Assembly (NCBI RefSeq): GCF_000964225.1
Contig: NZ_BAMZ01000012.1
Coordinates: 1-64,000, forward strand
DNA length: 64,000 nucleotides
Source of the DNA: Acetobacter syzygii
GTDB lineage: Bacteria; Pseudomonadota; Alphaproteobacteria; Acetobacterales; Acetobacteraceae
Direction of reading: 5' to 3'
Positions within the stretch are counted from its first letter, which is position 1. Each line of letters opens with the position of its first letter. Positions 1 through 8,699 of the stretch are shown piece by piece. Under the pieces are notes generated by a model that was not told the origin of the DNA, made no database searches, and worked only from the letters and a program-made list of their open reading frames with translations. The translations under genes were made by a program, and so were the position numbers.

Positions 1-67
1 GCGTAGCCACAAGGCGCGCCCGCTTTGCTCATGTAAATGGTCTCATTACATGATTGGTTTTTGCTAT

Positions 68-445
68 TTATTTTTTAGAAAGTGTATCTGTTAGAAATTT
101 TTGTAATACAAGAGCATGGTTGCACAGTGGGTTCCGAGCAGCATATAATAATGTGACCTTATGTTGACTTGCGATCTCTATGAGACGAGATAAATCTGCA
201 TTTCCGTGTAATAATTCATGGCGATAATTGATCTGGAATTCATCCCAATGTGCAGGATCATGCGCGAACCAGTGCCTCAATTCCGGACTGGGAGCCACGT
301 TTTTTAGCCAGTAGTCCATCTTTACATCACTTTTATGGAGTCCACGAGGCCATAGTCTATCAACAAGAATGCGAATACCATCTGTAACGTCATATGGATC
401 GTAAACGCGTTTGATCACTATATCTGGTAATTTGGACATCGTCAT
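68..445 (-). CDS. DUF488 (YeaO-like) family protein
   Basis: A 125-aa cytosolic protein with the DUF488/YeaO core: a VYDPYD segment near residue 15, then DG-R-LVDRLWPRG at about 23-36 and a conserved HW-FAHDPAHW-EF block at 58-70. This is close to the usual family length of about 115-125 aa. The biochemical role of the family is not established. The ATG at 445 is preceded by AAAGGGTG, a good ribosome site. There are no signal peptide or membrane segments. It lies downstream of, and on the same strand as, the HPP-family gene, about 100 bases away, so co-transcription is possible but not shown. The family assignment is from sequence recognition; function is unknown. Confidence 0.85.
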   Translation of the reverse strand: MTMSKLPDIVIKRVYDPYDVTDGIRILVDRLWPRGLHKSDVKMDYWLKNVAPSPELRHWFAHDPAHWDEFQINYRHELLHGNADLSRLIEIASQHKVTLLYAARNPLCNHALVLQKFLTDTLSKK

Positions 446-545
446 AATACACCCTTTAATGGATAAAATACGATTGATAATTGATGTGCCCGACTGTGGG
501 AGTTTTTCTCAGAACATCATGATGTTTTATCGAACATAAGATGTA

Positions 546-1190
546 TTATTTATGACTCTTTTTTCTCATGGTTGCAACTTCTTCCGCTAGATTGAGAAGG
601 AGTGTTAGGTCTCGTTCGTCCACATCAAGCGGATCAGGCATTTTTTGGTGAGCTATATGAATATCTTCCCGTGTAAAATGCCCCGTTGATGTGGTTGGTA
701 GAGTGGTTGGGCTGCCAATATGTGGATAACGGTGCCCTGTACAGCGGTGGTAGAGAACTGCCGCACCTGTTAACGCAGCCGCATTGAATGCAACGGGAAA
801 AAATGGAAAAGCAAGACCTGTTATTAAGTCATGGCTTGCTGGATGTAGAAGTGTCGCCATAAGGGCTGTAGCACCGCCGGGCGGATGCAGTGAACGTGTA
901 AGAGACATAACCATAATAGCGAGGCAAACTGATAATCCACATGCAAATGGAAGTGGAATACCAGTGAACAGAGAGACACTCACACCAATTATGGCAGAGA
1001 GCATATTGCCCAGAATGATAGCTCTTGGTGTTGCCAAAGGGCTGGCAGGCACAGCAAACGCAAGAACGGCGGAGGCTCCCATGGGAGCCACAATTGCGAT
1101 GTGATCGAAGTCTAATAACGATGAACCCGTTATATAAACAACAACAATCCCAAACAATGCTCCTACCGCAGCCCGCAGCGAGACTATCAT
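546..1190 (-). CDS. HPP-family integral membrane protein
   Basis: This is a 214-aa membrane protein with at least four hydrophobic segments and the family signature SLHPPGGATAL in the middle. Upstream in-frame TTG codons exist (to 1244), but the ATG at 1190 is preceded by AGAAGG at a good distance, so I prefer it. The HPP fold is a four-helix transmembrane domain. In cyanobacteria a member (NitM) is a chloroplast-type nitrite transporter, and other members are uncharacterised. The C-terminus has a short soluble tail without the CBS pair found in longer relatives. The gene is transcribed divergently from the MocR-type regulator and shares its promoter region, so control by that regulator is plausible. 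A nitrogen-anion transport role is inference only. Confidence 0.85.
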   Translation of the reverse strand: MIVSLRAAVGALFGIVVVYITGSSLLDFDHIAIVAPMGASAVLAFAVPASPLATPRAIILGNMLSAIIGVSVSLFTGIPLPFACGLSVCLAIMVMSLTRSLHPPGGATALMATLLHPASHDLITGLAFPFFPVAFNAAALTGAAVLYHRCTGHRYPHIGSPTTLPTTSTGHFTREDIHIAHQKMPDPLDVDERDLTLLLNLAEEVATMRKKSHK

Positions 1191-1265
1191 AAAGTGCAAC
1201 CTTCTTGTTGGTATATGAGGATGTTTTTGTGTGGCAAAGCTCAATTAGATAGCATTATTCATCCA

Positions 1266-1322
1266 TATTGTATGAAAAAGAATGACACTCTCCACGTGGC
1301 CATAAGATTATTGTATGGTTGC
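1266..1322 (+). promoter_or_regulatory. Candidate MocR operators in the regulator/HPP promoter
   Basis: ATATTGTATG lies at 1266-1275 and TATTGTATGGTTG at 1310-1322, the latter overlapping the regulator start codon. The same 10-mer recurs at 2926-2935 and, inverted, at 3000-3009 in front of the nitrilase cluster. Two direct copies about 44 bases apart resemble the direct-repeat operators of MocR-family autoregulation. The motif is seen directly; binding is inferred. Confidence 0.5.
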
Positions 1323-2763
1323 AATGGCGGGAATATTTAAATTTGTATGGAGACGCCTTGTGCCGCAACGTAATTATCTTGCGCAGTGGAAAGACGAGAT
1401 CAGTCGCAGCCCTAATGCTATTTATCTGACACTGGCGGATTCACTGGCCCTTTCCATTCGGAAAGGAGATTTACAGGAAGGAGATAAACTTCCACCACAG
1501 CGGATTATTGCGGACTATCTTGGCACAAACCTTACGACCGTGACCCGCGCTTTTACCGAGGCCAGACGCCGCGGCCTGATTGATGCTACTGTGGGTCGTG
1601 GTACATTCGTGCGCGTTGGTGCAGGGGAAAGCCATTGGCGGCATACTGGGCCAGCAGTTGTTGACCTGACCATGAACCTGCCGCCCATTCCACAGGATCC
1701 TCCGCTACAGAGACTTATACAGAATGATATAACAACCATTCTAAAGCAACAGGATTTGAACAGCCTTATGTCTTACCGGGTGACTGGTGGCACATTGGAA
1801 GAGCGTCAACTGGGTGCAAAATGGATTGCCCCTGTGATTGGTCAGCGGCGTACTGACGAGGTTCTTGTCTCTCCTGGTACACAAAGTGCGCTGGCTGCGA
1901 TTGTGAGCACACACACCCAACCAGGCGATATTATAGTTACAGACCGCATCGCCTACCCAGGTATTCGTACCATTGCCGCGCAGTTTGGACTTATCCTTGT
2001 CGGTGTAGAGAGTGATGGGGAGGGTATGATACCCGATCAACTCGATCGGATTTGTGCGGAGCACCACCCGCGATTACTTTATTGTATTCCAACCATTCAT
2101 AACCCAACAACAGCGACCATGTCGTTACAACGACGCAAGGATATTCTGGCTGTCGCACACCGGTACCACCTGCATATTGCCGAAGATGACCCCTATAGCC
2201 TGCTTATGGACAACCCTCTGCCAGCCTTGGCTGCTTTAGATCATAGCCGTGTGAGTTATGTGGCAACACTTGCAAAAACACTTAGCCCTGGTCTGCGCAC
2301 CGCGTATGTAGCACTGCCTAATGCAGACATGACACGAAGAGTTGCTGCGGCCATACGAGCGATTGCACTGACCAATGCTGGTTTGCTGAGTGCGCTAACA
2401 GCCCGATGGATGCAGACCGGGCAAGCCCACATAATTTTACAGGCAATTCGGAAGGAGTTACGCCTGCGCCAGGCCATTGCCCGTAAGGTTTTGGGGGAAG
2501 GGCACTGTATGAATGCAGATGGCCCACATGTGTGGTTAAAGCTGCCAGAGTGGTGGGGAAGTGCAGATTTTGTTGCGTATGCACGCAGGCGAGGTCTTGC
2601 GCTGGTTCCAAGTAATGTTTTTACCATCAGTGGCGAACCGCCTCAGCGGGCGAGAATTGCGCTTGGCAGTGCGCCTGATGCGACAAGTCTGGAGGAATCC
2701 CTACAAGGGGTAATGTCGATCTTGCAGCACAAACGTTCACCCGGTTTTGCAGATATTGTGTGA
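1315..2763 (+). CDS. MocR/PdxR-type regulator (GntR HTH fused to aminotransferase)
   Basis: This 482-aa chimera has a GntR winged helix at residues 37-100 (DKLPPQR, LGTNLTTVTRAF, GRGTFV), a linker, and a fold-type I PLP aminotransferase domain from about 130 to the end. PLP-site residues are visible: N263 in HNPT, D291/Y294 in DDPYS and Schiff-base K321 in ATLAKTLSPG. Length is typical of MocR proteins, which sense PLP or an amino-group ligand and both repress their own gene and activate a neighbour. ATG codons at 1315 and 1324 are both possible. It sits between the HPP gene and the nitrilase cluster, and a shared repeat motif links its promoter to that cluster, so it is the likely regulator of both. 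The ligand is unknown. Confidence 0.9.
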   Translation: MVAMAGIFKFVWRRLVPQRNYLAQWKDEISRSPNAIYLTLADSLALSIRKGDLQEGDKLPPQRIIADYLGTNLTTVTRAFTEARRRGLIDATVGRGTFVRVGAGESHWRHTGPAVVDLTMNLPPIPQDPPLQRLIQNDITTILKQQDLNSLMSYRVTGGTLEERQLGAKWIAPVIGQRRTDEVLVSPGTQSALAAIVSTHTQPGDIIVTDRIAYPGIRTIAAQFGLILVGVESDGEGMIPDQLDRICAEHHPRLLYCIPTIHNPTTATMSLQRRKDILAVAHRYHLHIAEDDPYSLLMDNPLPALAALDHSRVSYVATLAKTLSPGLRTAYVALPNADMTRRVAAAIRAIALTNAGLLSALTARWMQTGQAHIILQAIRKELRLRQAIARKVLGEGHCMNADGPHVWLKLPEWWGSADFVAYARRRGLALVPSNVFTISGEPPQRARIALGSAPDATSLEESLQGVMSILQHKRSPGFADIV

Positions 2764-2925
2764 TCAGATTCCAGCGTTTGGAATCGTCTTTGCTCTCTTT
2801 TTTAGCCAGAAGAAAACTCTTGCGGGCAAAACAAAAAGAGTCAGCGTTCACAAAAGCGCGATCTCAAAGTCTTTGCAAAACAGCCAATTATGGGATTTTC
2901 TAGTGATTGTCTGACCTTCATATCG

Positions 2926-3009
2926 ATATTGTATGGTTGTGTTGGTGTAAGATAATGGTTTTGTGAATGTTTTGTTTTTTTTGTACCACTTGAGTTTAGC
3001 ATACAATAT
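2926..3009 (+). promoter_or_regulatory. Candidate operator region of the nitrilase cluster
   Basis: The 336-base gap 2764-3099 separates the MocR-type gene from the cluster. It holds ATATTGTATG at 2926-2935 (extended to ATTGTATGGTTG, identical to 12 bases at 1311-1322) and its reverse complement CATACAATAT at 3000-3009. I see no gene in the gap. The repeated motif marks the likely binding sites of the upstream MocR regulator; this is inferred from the repeat pattern. Confidence 0.5.
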
Positions 3010-3099
3010 TTGGCCTCTCTCTTATCCCATGTCACCTTTGCTTCGGTAACAGATTTACTTCGGCATCAGCCGGAAGCCACAGCACATGGGAGAGATACT

Positions 3100-3582
3100 A
3101 TGCCGGAAGTCACACATGCTCCGCATAAAGATGGCGACTGCTTCGTTAATTATGAAAATAAGGTTTTTGAAGATGTCAAAGCTGAAGCTGGTGAAAAAGC
3201 CCTTATTACCTTCCACACCGTTGCTAACGAAGGTTCCGTTGGATTTGTAAATCTTCTGCAAGCAACACGTTTAATCCGCAAGGGGTTTGAAACATCCGTA
3301 CTGTTGTATGGACCAGGTGTAACTCTGGGAGTGCAGCGTGGTTTTCCGCGTCTTGGTGATGAAGCATTTCCGGGGCATATGAACTGTAACAAACAGATTG
3401 CTAAAATTCTTGAAGAAGGAGGTAAGGTTTACGCCTGTCGTTTTGCACTGCAAGCGCTTTACGGTTATGGCGAACATAATCTGATCCCCGGTATTACACC
3501 AATCAATCCGCAGGACGTGCTGGATATTATCCTGCTTGCACGGCGAGATAACGCATTCATTCTCAATACTTGGACTCTCTAA
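3100..3582 (+). CDS. MSMEG_0572/Sll0783-family nitrogen starvation response protein
   Basis: A 160-aa protein that opens the nitrilase cluster. The sequence matches the Sll0783/MSMEG_0572 family from memory: the segment around [20 protein letters not shown] and [20 protein letters not shown] is characteristic. The pattern suggests a DsrE-like alpha/beta fold (inference). In Synechocystis, Sll0783 is induced by nitrogen starvation and is needed for polyhydroxybutyrate accumulation; its chemistry is unknown. An in-frame TTG start exists at 3010, but the ATG at 3100 directly follows GGGAGAG and gives the normal family length. The next gene starts 24 bases downstream. There is no signal peptide. 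Confidence 0.88.
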   Translation: MPEVTHAPHKDGDCFVNYENKVFEDVKAEAGEKALITFHTVANEGSVGFVNLLQATRLIRKGFETSVLLYGPGVTLGVQRGFPRLGDEAFPGHMNCNKQIAKILEEGGKVYACRFALQALYGYGEHNLIPGITPINPQDVLDIILLARRDNAFILNTWTL

Positions 3583-3606
3583 AATTTAAAGGGGAGGACC
3601 GCCGGT

Positions 3607-4590
3607 ATGTCTCGCATTGTTCGCGCTGCGGCTATTCAAATCAGTCCTGTTTTGGATGATGATGGTCTGGGTACTGCACGAAAAGTCTGTAAGGCTATTT
3701 ATGAAGCCGCTGAAAAAAGTGTGAAGCTGGCGGTTTTTCCTGAAACTTTTGTACCATATTACCCCTATTTTTCCTTTATCCAGCCTGCATTTCGTTTTGG
3801 TGCAGAACATCTCAAACTTTACGAGCGGGCAGTTACTATACCGGGCCCGGTCACAGATATGGTTGCGGAAGCTGCACGAGAGACAGATATGGTTGTTGTG
3901 CTTGGTGTTAACGAGCGCGACTATGGCACGTTGTACAACACGCAAATTATCTTTGATTCTACGGGAGAGATACTTCTCAAGCGTCGCAAAATTACTCCAA
4001 CATACCACGAACGCATGGTTTGGGGGCAGGGTGATGGTTCTGGCCTGACAGTTGTTGAAAGCGCTGCTGGCCGCATTGGGGCGTTGGCCTGCTGGGAGCA
4101 CTACAACCCTCTGGCGCGTTACGCATTGATGACACAGCATGAGGAAATCCACTGTGCGCAGTTCCCTGGCTCTCTTGTAGGCCAGATCTTTGCCGATCAG
4201 ATGGAAGTCACCATTCGTCATCATGCCTTGGAATCTGGCTGTTTTGTTGTGAATGCCACAGGATGGTTGACAGAAGAGCAGATTAAAAAAATTGCATATG
4301 ACCCTGCGCTGGAAGGACCATTACGTGGGGGGTGCTTTACAGCCATTGTCTCGCCCGAAGGTAAATTGTTGGCTACACCGCTGACGGAAGGTGAAGGCAT
4401 GGTCATTGCAGACCTTGATTTTACTCTTATTACCAAGCGCAAACGGATGATGGACTCAGTCGGGCATTATGCACGACCTGAATTATTGAGCCTGCTCCAT
4501 AACCGGCAGCCCGCCATACCTGTGCATTACACGGATGAACCAGAACTGGAATCGCGCATTCGTCCGGTTGTGAGCCGGGGGGAGCCATGA
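3607..4590 (+). CDS. Nit6803-family nitrilase (Nit1C cluster)
   Basis: A 327-aa carbon-nitrogen hydrolase that should convert a nitrile to its carboxylic acid and ammonia. The catalytic triad is visible: E46 in FPETF, K128 in KRRKITPT and nucleophile C162 in [10 protein letters not shown]. Length is normal for a nitrilase. The start ATG at 3607 follows AGGGGAGGA. Gene order and relatedness place it in the Nit6803/NitC group, of which cyanobacterial members accept several nitriles and Pseudomonas members are needed for growth on cyanide through the Nit1C cluster. The stop overlaps the next start (ATGA), so it is translationally coupled to the radical SAM gene. The in vivo nitrile is not known. 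Confidence 0.95.
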   Translation: MSRIVRAAAIQISPVLDDDGLGTARKVCKAIYEAAEKSVKLAVFPETFVPYYPYFSFIQPAFRFGAEHLKLYERAVTIPGPVTDMVAEAARETDMVVVLGVNERDYGTLYNTQIIFDSTGEILLKRRKITPTYHERMVWGQGDGSGLTVVESAAGRIGALACWEHYNPLARYALMTQHEEIHCAQFPGSLVGQIFADQMEVTIRHHALESGCFVVNATGWLTEEQIKKIAYDPALEGPLRGGCFTAIVSPEGKLLATPLTEGEGMVIADLDFTLITKRKRMMDSVGHYARPELLSLLHNRQPAIPVHYTDEPELESRIRPVVSRGEP

Positions 4591-5693
4591 CTATTCCAAC
4601 ACTTGGCACACTTTCGGGCCGCAAACTTATTACTGACCTGCAGTCTTTTGGTTTGCAAATTGATGAGGGTGCATCTGGTATTTCCCGCAAGGGGGGGGCT
4701 GGCCCTTCTGACCATAAGACAATTACCATTGCTGGCCACACCATTATGGTGCCTGTTTATACTTCTGGTGCGCGTAGCTCTCCTTTTCAGGCGAGCCCGC
4801 CAGATACGAGTGGTGCCAGTATCTTGCTGCGTGATGGCCAAAATCTGGGATTAATCCAGTTTCCTGCTGCCCCGCGTTTTTATGGTCTCAGCACGGCAGA
4901 CGGCGTTCCCTATTGGAAAATTGCGTTGCTGCATGGACGTGATACGTTGGCGACCACAGTGCACCAGACCTGCATCCGTTATGCTGACAGAAGGACATCC
5001 TGCCAGTTTTGCGCAATCGGTCAATCGTTGGAAGCCGACCGTACGATTGCCTACAAAACACCTGCACAGCTTGCTGAAGTTGCCAAAGCTGCAGTCGAGC
5101 TGGATGGCGTGCGAGATATGGTGTTAACAACCGGCACGCCTAATGTGGTTGATAGAGGGGCAGCTGTGCTGACGGCCTCGGCCCAAGCGATCCGTGCCGC
5201 AGTCAAATTACCGCTTCAGGTACAGTGCGAACCACCACGTGATCATGAGTGGTTTGAGCGCCTGCGTGATGCGGGAGCGGACAGTCTGGGAATGCATCTC
5301 GAAGCAGCAACACAAGCCGTGCGTGAAAGGATTATGCCCGGCAAAGCTACAGTCAGTGTTGAGCGTTACATGGCTGCTTTTGCCAGTGCCGTGCCGATAT
5401 TTGGGCGCGGGCAGGTCAATACGTATATTCTTGCCGGTCTGGGGGATAGTGCGCAGGACATTCTTGCCTTGGCAGAACGCCTGATAGTGCTGGGCGTTTA
5501 TCCTTTTGTAGTGCCTTTTGTGCCTATTTCAGGAACACCTTTGGAAAATCATGCCCCTCCTTCATCCGATTTTATGAAATCGGTTCTGGCTCCTCTGGGG
5601 CGGATGCTGCGTGAAGCAAATATGAAGTCTACCGATATACGGGCAGGATGTGGCCGATGTGGAGCCTGCTCCTCGCTCTCGGTCTATGAGTGA
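4587..5693 (+). CDS. MSMEG_0568-family radical SAM protein
   Basis: A 368-aa radical SAM enzyme. The likely [4Fe-4S] ligands are C129, C139 and C142, giving a CX9CX2C spacing ([15 protein letters not shown]) rather than the usual CX3CX2C. A second Cys-rich motif lies at the extreme C-terminus (GCGRCGACS), which could bind an auxiliary cluster. Between them are radical-SAM-like beta-strand motifs such as MVLTTGTPN and [12 protein letters not shown]. Family and cluster position match MSMEG_0568. It starts by ATGA overlap with the nitrilase and ends by overlap with the GNAT gene. The reaction is unknown; radical chemistry on a nitrile- or purine-like intermediate is speculation. Confidence 0.9.
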   Translation: MTIPTLGTLSGRKLITDLQSFGLQIDEGASGISRKGGAGPSDHKTITIAGHTIMVPVYTSGARSSPFQASPPDTSGASILLRDGQNLGLIQFPAAPRFYGLSTADGVPYWKIALLHGRDTLATTVHQTCIRYADRRTSCQFCAIGQSLEADRTIAYKTPAQLAEVAKAAVELDGVRDMVLTTGTPNVVDRGAAVLTASAQAIRAAVKLPLQVQCEPPRDHEWFERLRDAGADSLGMHLEAATQAVRERIMPGKATVSVERYMAAFASAVPIFGRGQVNTYILAGLGDSAQDILALAERLIVLGVYPFVVPFVPISGTPLENHAPPSSDFMKSVLAPLGRMLREANMKSTDIRAGCGRCGACSSLSVYE

Positions 5694-6256
5694 TGCTTAC
5701 AATGTTTGATAGCATACAAAACCGGCTTTTTGCTCCCATGGAATTTGTAGTGGGCATTGCCCGTACACCATGGGAACGCCATGCTTACCATAGGTTGCGT
5801 CAGCAAGTTTTCTGCAACGAACAGCAGATTTTTATGGATGATGATTATGATGAGGTCGATCTGACCGCCATTCCTATCATTGCAACTTGCTACATGGCGG
5901 GAATGCCGGATCAAATTGTAGGTGCAGTGCGTATTCATGAAAGCGTACCCGGTATCTGGCATGGTTCTCGTCTGGCGGTTCATGCCGAACACCGCAAACT
6001 AGGTCGAATTGGAGCCGAGCTTATTCGTATGGCTGTAAGCACAGCTCACGGACTGGGAGCCAGACAGTTCTTTGCGCAAGTGCAGGAACAGAATGTATTG
6101 TTCTTTCGACGCTTGCATTGGAAGAGCCTTGGGGTAACGACCTTGCACGGCTTGCTGCACCACAATATGGAGGCTGATCTTTCCCGCTATCCGGCACATG
6201 GTCGTGACCAGACTTGGTTGCTCCGACCGCAGCCTTGCCCCCGGCAGGTGGCATAA
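5693..6256 (+). CDS. MSMEG_0567-family GNAT N-acetyltransferase
   Basis: A 187-aa GNAT-fold protein. The acetyl-CoA binding region is visible as SRLAVHAEHRKLGRIGAELI (about residues 91-110), the classic RLxVxxxxRxxxxGxxL pattern, followed by a FAQVQEQN-like strand. The family is the N-terminal acetyltransferase that in some bacteria is fused to the AIR-synthase-like protein; here the two are separate but adjacent. ATG at 5693 overlaps the preceding stop (TGATG), and ATG at 5702 is also possible. Its stop overlaps the next ATG (TAATG). The acyl acceptor is unknown. Confidence 0.88.
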   Translation: MLTMFDSIQNRLFAPMEFVVGIARTPWERHAYHRLRQQVFCNEQQIFMDDDYDEVDLTAIPIIATCYMAGMPDQIVGAVRIHESVPGIWHGSRLAVHAEHRKLGRIGAELIRMAVSTAHGLGARQFFAQVQEQNVLFFRRLHWKSLGVTTLHGLLHHNMEADLSRYPAHGRDQTWLLRPQPCPRQVA

Positions 6257-7227
6257 TGACGCGCAAACTGACCTCATTGTTGCGAGCACTCCGGAATAGT
6301 CGTGCTTTTGTAGGAAAGCAGGATATTGCCTATGCTGCGACCATTCTTGGTCAGGCTGGTCAAAAATCCATTCGTCTAGGTGATGATTGCGCGGCCATCC
6401 CGGATGGGGATGGTTATCTTCTGCTGGCCAGTGAAGGATTCCAGGATAGTTTTGTTCGCGCTATGCCCTGGTTTGCAGGATATTGCGGCGTAATGGTCAA
6501 TGTTAGCGATATTGCAGCCATGGGTGGCCGGCCGGTGGCTGTGGTAGATGCGTTGTGGAGCGATACATCAGAGGCGGCGGCAACTATTCTCACAGGCCTT
6601 AACGATGGCGCACAAACCTATAATGTGCCAGTCGTGGGCGGGCACACCAATATACGCAGTAGCCATAATTCACTGTCAGTTGCCATCTTGGGGCGTGCCA
6701 AACGCTTACTGACCAGCTTTGATGCCAAATCGGACGAAATGCTGATTGCTGCCATTGATCTGCGGGGGCATTGGCATGATCCGCATCCATTCTGGGATGC
6801 CAGTTCAAGCCATCGTGGATCTGATGGCAGAAATCGTTTGAGGGCAGACCTCGAAGTGCTGCCAAGTATAGCAGATGATGGATTAAGCCATTCTGCCAAG
6901 GACATTAGCATGGCAGGATTATTGGGTACGGCTCTTATGCTGTCTGAATGTTCTGGCATAGGCATGACCATTGCACTGGAAAACATTCCTCGCCCGGCCA
7001 ATGCGCCAATGGAACGTTGGCTGGCCGCATTTCCCAGTTATGGTTTTTTGCTAACGACTCAGTCTGAAAATGCTGGGGCAATTATGGCGCGGTTTCATGA
7101 GCGTGGCATAGCTGCAGCTATCATTGGTCAATGCAATAGTACACAGCGCCTGACTGTAACATGGGAAGGTGAACAGGAGGTTTTCTGGAATCTCGCAAAC
7201 GTGCCGTTCATGGGGGTGGGGTCTTGA
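6256..7227 (+). CDS. Sll0787-family AIR-synthase-like protein
   Basis: A 323-aa member of the PurM/AIR synthase-related superfamily, ATP-binding proteins that include PurM, PurL, HypE, SelD and ThiL. An N-terminal SIRLGDDCAAIPDGDGYLL motif and VNVSDIAAMGGRPVAVVDAL are typical of the ATP/Mg site, and GLLGTALMLSECSGIGMTI of the C-terminal half. The ATG at 6256 overlaps the GNAT stop; a 14-codon longer TTG start (6214) is in frame but less likely. It presumably phosphorylates or activates an amide, formyl or carboxyl group of the pathway intermediate. The stop overlaps the TTG start of the glycosyltransferase. Confidence 0.88.
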   Translation: MTRKLTSLLRALRNSRAFVGKQDIAYAATILGQAGQKSIRLGDDCAAIPDGDGYLLLASEGFQDSFVRAMPWFAGYCGVMVNVSDIAAMGGRPVAVVDALWSDTSEAAATILTGLNDGAQTYNVPVVGGHTNIRSSHNSLSVAILGRAKRLLTSFDAKSDEMLIAAIDLRGHWHDPHPFWDASSSHRGSDGRNRLRADLEVLPSIADDGLSHSAKDISMAGLLGTALMLSECSGIGMTIALENIPRPANAPMERWLAAFPSYGFLLTTQSENAGAIMARFHERGIAAAIIGQCNSTQRLTVTWEGEQEVFWNLANVPFMGVGS

Positions 7228-8408
7228 GATTCTCCATTGGCATTTTAGTCCATTCGACAAATCCACGTGGAGGCGTTGTGCATGGTATGGCATTGGCCGA
7301 GGCTCTATGTGATGCTGGACATAATGCTACTTTGATCGCTCCCGATATAACGGGGAATGGTTTTTACCGCTTGCCGCGTTGTGCAACCCGCTACATTCCG
7401 GCAAAGCCGGAGGCAGACTTACCCCAATTAGTGGAACGACGTATTGTCGAGATCACAAATGCACTGCGGCATAATGCGCCATTTGATGTGTTGCATGCTC
7501 AGGATCCGATGAGTGCGAATGCATTAGCCAATTTGGTGCAGGAAGGTCGGCTACGAGGGTTTGCCAGAACGGTTCACCATCTGGATTGTTTCTCTCATCC
7601 AGATGTTGCTGCCCGTCAAACACGAGGGTTTATGGCAGCGGCAGAGGTTTTTACTGTAAGTGGACTTTGGCAGGACGCTTTATTTTCCAAATATGGACTT
7701 AAAACATCCGTTGTCGGTAATGGAGTTGATCTGGCAAGATTTTCTCCAAAACCTGAATTCTCTGACCATACGCTTCGTGCACGTTATAATCTACCAGCTA
7801 AAGTGCGCTTTATCCTGTCGGTTGGTGGTGTAGAACGTCGTAAAAATACTCTTTTGTTATTAAAAGCTTTTGAGGTTCTGCATAAGAATTATCCAGATGT
7901 ACATCTTGTTATAGCTGGAGGTGCATCCCTGCTGGATCACTCGGAATATCGTAGGTTGTGCGAAGCGCAGATTCAAAGCAGTAATTTGGCTAAAGCCGTA
8001 ACTATAACAGGTACAGTTGCGGATGATGATATGCCTGCATTCTACCGTCAGGCCTCCGTGCTTGCGTATCCATCACAAACAGAAGGTTTTGGCTTATGTC
8101 CATTAGAGGCATTGGCTTGTGGAACCCCAGTGGTCGTGCCGGATATAGCTCCGTTTACAGAGCATTTCCGCTCCAATGAGGTGTTCTGGTGCCAGCCGGA
8201 ATCTTCGGAAACCCTTGTTTATGCGTTGCGTGAGGCCCTGATTGCCGGTTGTTTAGAGCATTTTCGGGTTAGTGGCCCCGCAACGGCTTGCCGTTTCGAT
8301 TGGCACCGCGTTGCCAGTCGTCACCTCCATGCTTACCAGCGCCTGGCATCATTGCCACCGGCTGCTGGTGCACCTGATTCAGGAGTTTTGCAGCAATGCC
8401 TGAAATGA
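7224..8408 (+). CDS. MSMEG_0565-family GT4 glycosyltransferase
   Basis: A 394-aa GT-B glycosyltransferase of family GT4. The N-terminal acceptor domain begins MRFSIGILVHSTNPRGGVVHGMALAEAL. The donor domain includes FILSVGGVERRKNTLLLLKAF (around 195-215) and the GT4 signature YPSQTEGFGLCPLEALACGTPVV (about 285-307) with the E-x7-E motif. The start is TTG at 7224, overlapping the previous stop; no later ATG would keep the first beta strand. The product of the cluster may therefore be glycosylated, with unknown sugar donor and acceptor. The 3' end overlaps the next gene by 13 bases. Confidence 0.9.
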   Translation: MRFSIGILVHSTNPRGGVVHGMALAEALCDAGHNATLIAPDITGNGFYRLPRCATRYIPAKPEADLPQLVERRIVEITNALRHNAPFDVLHAQDPMSANALANLVQEGRLRGFARTVHHLDCFSHPDVAARQTRGFMAAAEVFTVSGLWQDALFSKYGLKTSVVGNGVDLARFSPKPEFSDHTLRARYNLPAKVRFILSVGGVERRKNTLLLLKAFEVLHKNYPDVHLVIAGGASLLDHSEYRRLCEAQIQSSNLAKAVTITGTVADDDMPAFYRQASVLAYPSQTEGFGLCPLEALACGTPVVVPDIAPFTEHFRSNEVFWCQPESSETLVYALREALIAGCLEHFRVSGPATACRFDWHRVASRHLHAYQRLASLPPAAGAPDSGVLQQCLK

Positions 8409-8683
8409 CATTTCGCGTGCGTTGGCCGGATGGAAAAGAGAGTGACTGTTACTCTCCATCTCTGGTTATACGGGAGCACTTTACACCAGGTCAGACTTAT
8501 TCAGTCAGTGATTTCCTTCAAAAATCTGCGGTTGCACTAACAGAAGCCAGTGAACGTGTTCGTGCACAATATGGCTTTCCATGCAGTCGTGCTCTGGGGC
8601 AGTTGCAGGCCATTCGGCAGACTGGTGCTCAGTTTCATGCTCTTTCTGACGCGAAAGTAAGTATTCTGTCCTTTAAATTTTGA
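8396..8683 (+). CDS. MSMEG_0570-family small protein of the nitrilase cluster
   Basis: A 95-aa protein that starts inside the glycosyltransferase gene (13-base overlap). The N-terminus MPEMTFRVRWPDG and the CYSPSLVI segment mark the MSMEG_0570 family, a small 'nitrogen starvation response' protein found only in this kind of cluster. It has no membrane segment and no catalytic motif I can name. It may be a partner or scaffold for one of the enzymes. Family call is from recognised sequence; role is unknown. Confidence 0.85.
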   Translation: MPEMTFRVRWPDGKESDCYSPSLVIREHFTPGQTYSVSDFLQKSAVALTEASERVRAQYGFPCSRALGQLQAIRQTGAQFHALSDAKVSILSFKF

Positions 8684-8699
8684 AACGAAAAGAACAACC

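Noticed and set aside
3010-3099. Thirty-codon N-terminal extension of the Sll0783-like protein from a TTG codon
   Set aside because: The ATG at 3100 has a much better ribosome site and gives the family's normal length; the extension also overlaps the candidate operator side of the promoter.
3586-4224. Long open frame on the minus strand opposite the nitrilase gene
   Set aside because: It is antisense to a gene with intact catalytic residues, resembles no family and lacks a ribosome site.
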